Source: Zeimonas sp039807785 (GTDB lineage Bacteria; Pseudomonadota; Gammaproteobacteria; Burkholderiales; Burkholderiaceae_E). From it: 22,169 bases of DNA. The DNA is taken from contig JBDHRX010000043.1 in the NCBI GenBank assembly GCA_039807785.1, positions 1 through 22,169 of the forward strand. The letters are read 5' to 3'. Positions 21,859 to 22,169 of the stretch are shown one piece after another. The notes under the pieces were generated by a model. It worked only from the letters and a program-made list of their open reading frames with translations, made no database searches and was not told the DNA's origin. Position numbers and translations under genes: made by a program. Within the stretch, counting starts at the first letter, position 1, and every line of letters starts with the position of its first letter.

Positions 21859-22169
21859 ATGAAACTCCGCTTCCCTGCACGCCTCCCTGCCGGTCCTCGT
21901 TCCGGTCCGTCTTCCGGTCCCTCTTCCGGTCCCTCTTCCGGTTCCTGTTCCGGTCGCGTCCCGGGCCCCCGCCGGCGCGCCCTGCCCCGACGCTTCCGTC
22001 GTCCGGCACTGCTGATCGTCGGCTGCGGCGACGTCGGGCTGCGCCTGGTGCGCCAGCTCGCGCCGCGCCTGCGCGAGGCGCTGCGCGTGGTCGCGGTGAG
22101 CCGCAGGCCGGCGCAGCGCGAAACGCTGCGCGCGCTGGGCGCGCGGCCGCTGGCCGCCGACCTCGACCG
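21859..22169 (+). CDS. Partial NAD(P)-binding epimerase/SDR-like protein
   Basis: The gene runs off the right edge after 103 codons. Residues ~51-67 begin a Rossmann fold with the dinucleotide loop GCGDVG (LLIVGCGDVGLRLVRQL), followed by VVAVSRRPAQRETLRALGARPLAADL, as in extended short-chain dehydrogenase/sugar-epimerase proteins. About 50 residues precede the fold: a basic start, a run of S/G/P repeats (SGPS, SGPS, SGPS, SGSC) and an Arg-rich patch. Homologues normally start right at the Rossmann strand, and no other in-frame ATG, GTG or TTG exists between 21859 and the fold, so the extension seems real. No Shine-Dalgarno is visible. Substrate unknown. Confidence 0.8.
   Translation, partial: MKLRFPARLPAGPRSGPSSGPSSGPSSGSCSGRVPGPRRRALPRRFRRPALLIVGCGDVGLRLVRQLAPRLREALRVVAVSRRPAQRETLRALGARPLAADLD
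21889..21960 (+). repeat. Six 12-bp tandem units in the epimerase N-terminus
   Basis: Consensus TCCGGTCCCTCT: units at 21901, 21913 and 21925 are near-identical, with diverged copies at 21889, 21937 and 21949. They encode AGPR-SGPS-SGPS-SGPS-SGSC-SGRV. The two central copies are identical, suggesting recent slippage. Confidence 0.9.

Overview
The window is a very GC-rich, gene-dense stretch of a betaproteobacterial chromosome, most likely Burkholderiales. Supporting signs are the zapA - 6S RNA - EVE-domain gene order, a TctC/Bug-type periplasmic receptor, a TIGR04438-like small Trp-rich protein, lgt close to ilvD, and a complete livHMGF operon. I see no tRNA or rRNA gene, IS element, prophage gene or CRISPR array.

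Layout. (1) Positions 1-1559: the 5' end of a secreted-protein gene on the minus strand, then a divergent cell-division block (ZapB-like coiled coil, zapA), 6S RNA with a terminator-like 3' hairpin, and an EVE-domain protein. (2) Positions 1592-9269: an accessory catabolic island. A MocR-type (GntR plus aminotransferase fold) regulator is read away from an omega-amino-acid:pyruvate aminotransferase. The aminotransferase is followed by a metallo-beta-lactamase-fold hydrolase, an N-acyl-D-amino-acid deacylase-type amidohydrolase, a Bug receptor and a TauE/SafE permease, all in one direction. (3) Positions 9289-12975, minus strand: lgt, malonyl-CoA decarboxylase and malonyl-CoA synthetase in an apparent operon. 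(4) Positions 13083-13791: bacterioferritin and convergent bacterioferritin-associated ferredoxin, the latter with a Fur-box-like promoter. (5) Positions 14047-16511: ilvD, a small Trp-rich membrane protein and a class I c-type cytochrome. (6) Positions 16512-20590: a structured 370-bp leader/intergenic region, then livH-livM-livG-livF with no binding-protein gene. (7) Positions 20604-22169: a 2Fe-2S/FAD reductase read away from a truncated Rossmann-fold epimerase-like gene across a shared -10 region.

How the genes work together. The island at 3199-9269 looks like a substrate-inducible route: capture (Bug), deacylation or ring opening (amidohydrolase, MBL hydrolase), transamination (omega-aminotransferase) and export or uptake (TauE-like). 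It would be switched by the MocR protein through two GATACC direct repeats beside its own start codon. The convergent malonate genes would convert malonate to acetyl-CoA. The substrate cannot be read from sequence.

The most unusual signals are non-coding or repetitive: (a) a candidate ~100-nt sRNA at 16653-16754 with two CCUCC anti-Shine-Dalgarno-like tracts and a strong intrinsic terminator; (b) an overlapping alternative hairpin on that terminator, just upstream of the liv operon; (c) in-frame 12-bp tandem repeats adding tetrapeptide-repeat tails to the ends of three different proteins within 3 kb, one sharing an 11-mer with a 15-bp intergenic duplication elsewhere; (d) the MocR direct repeats.
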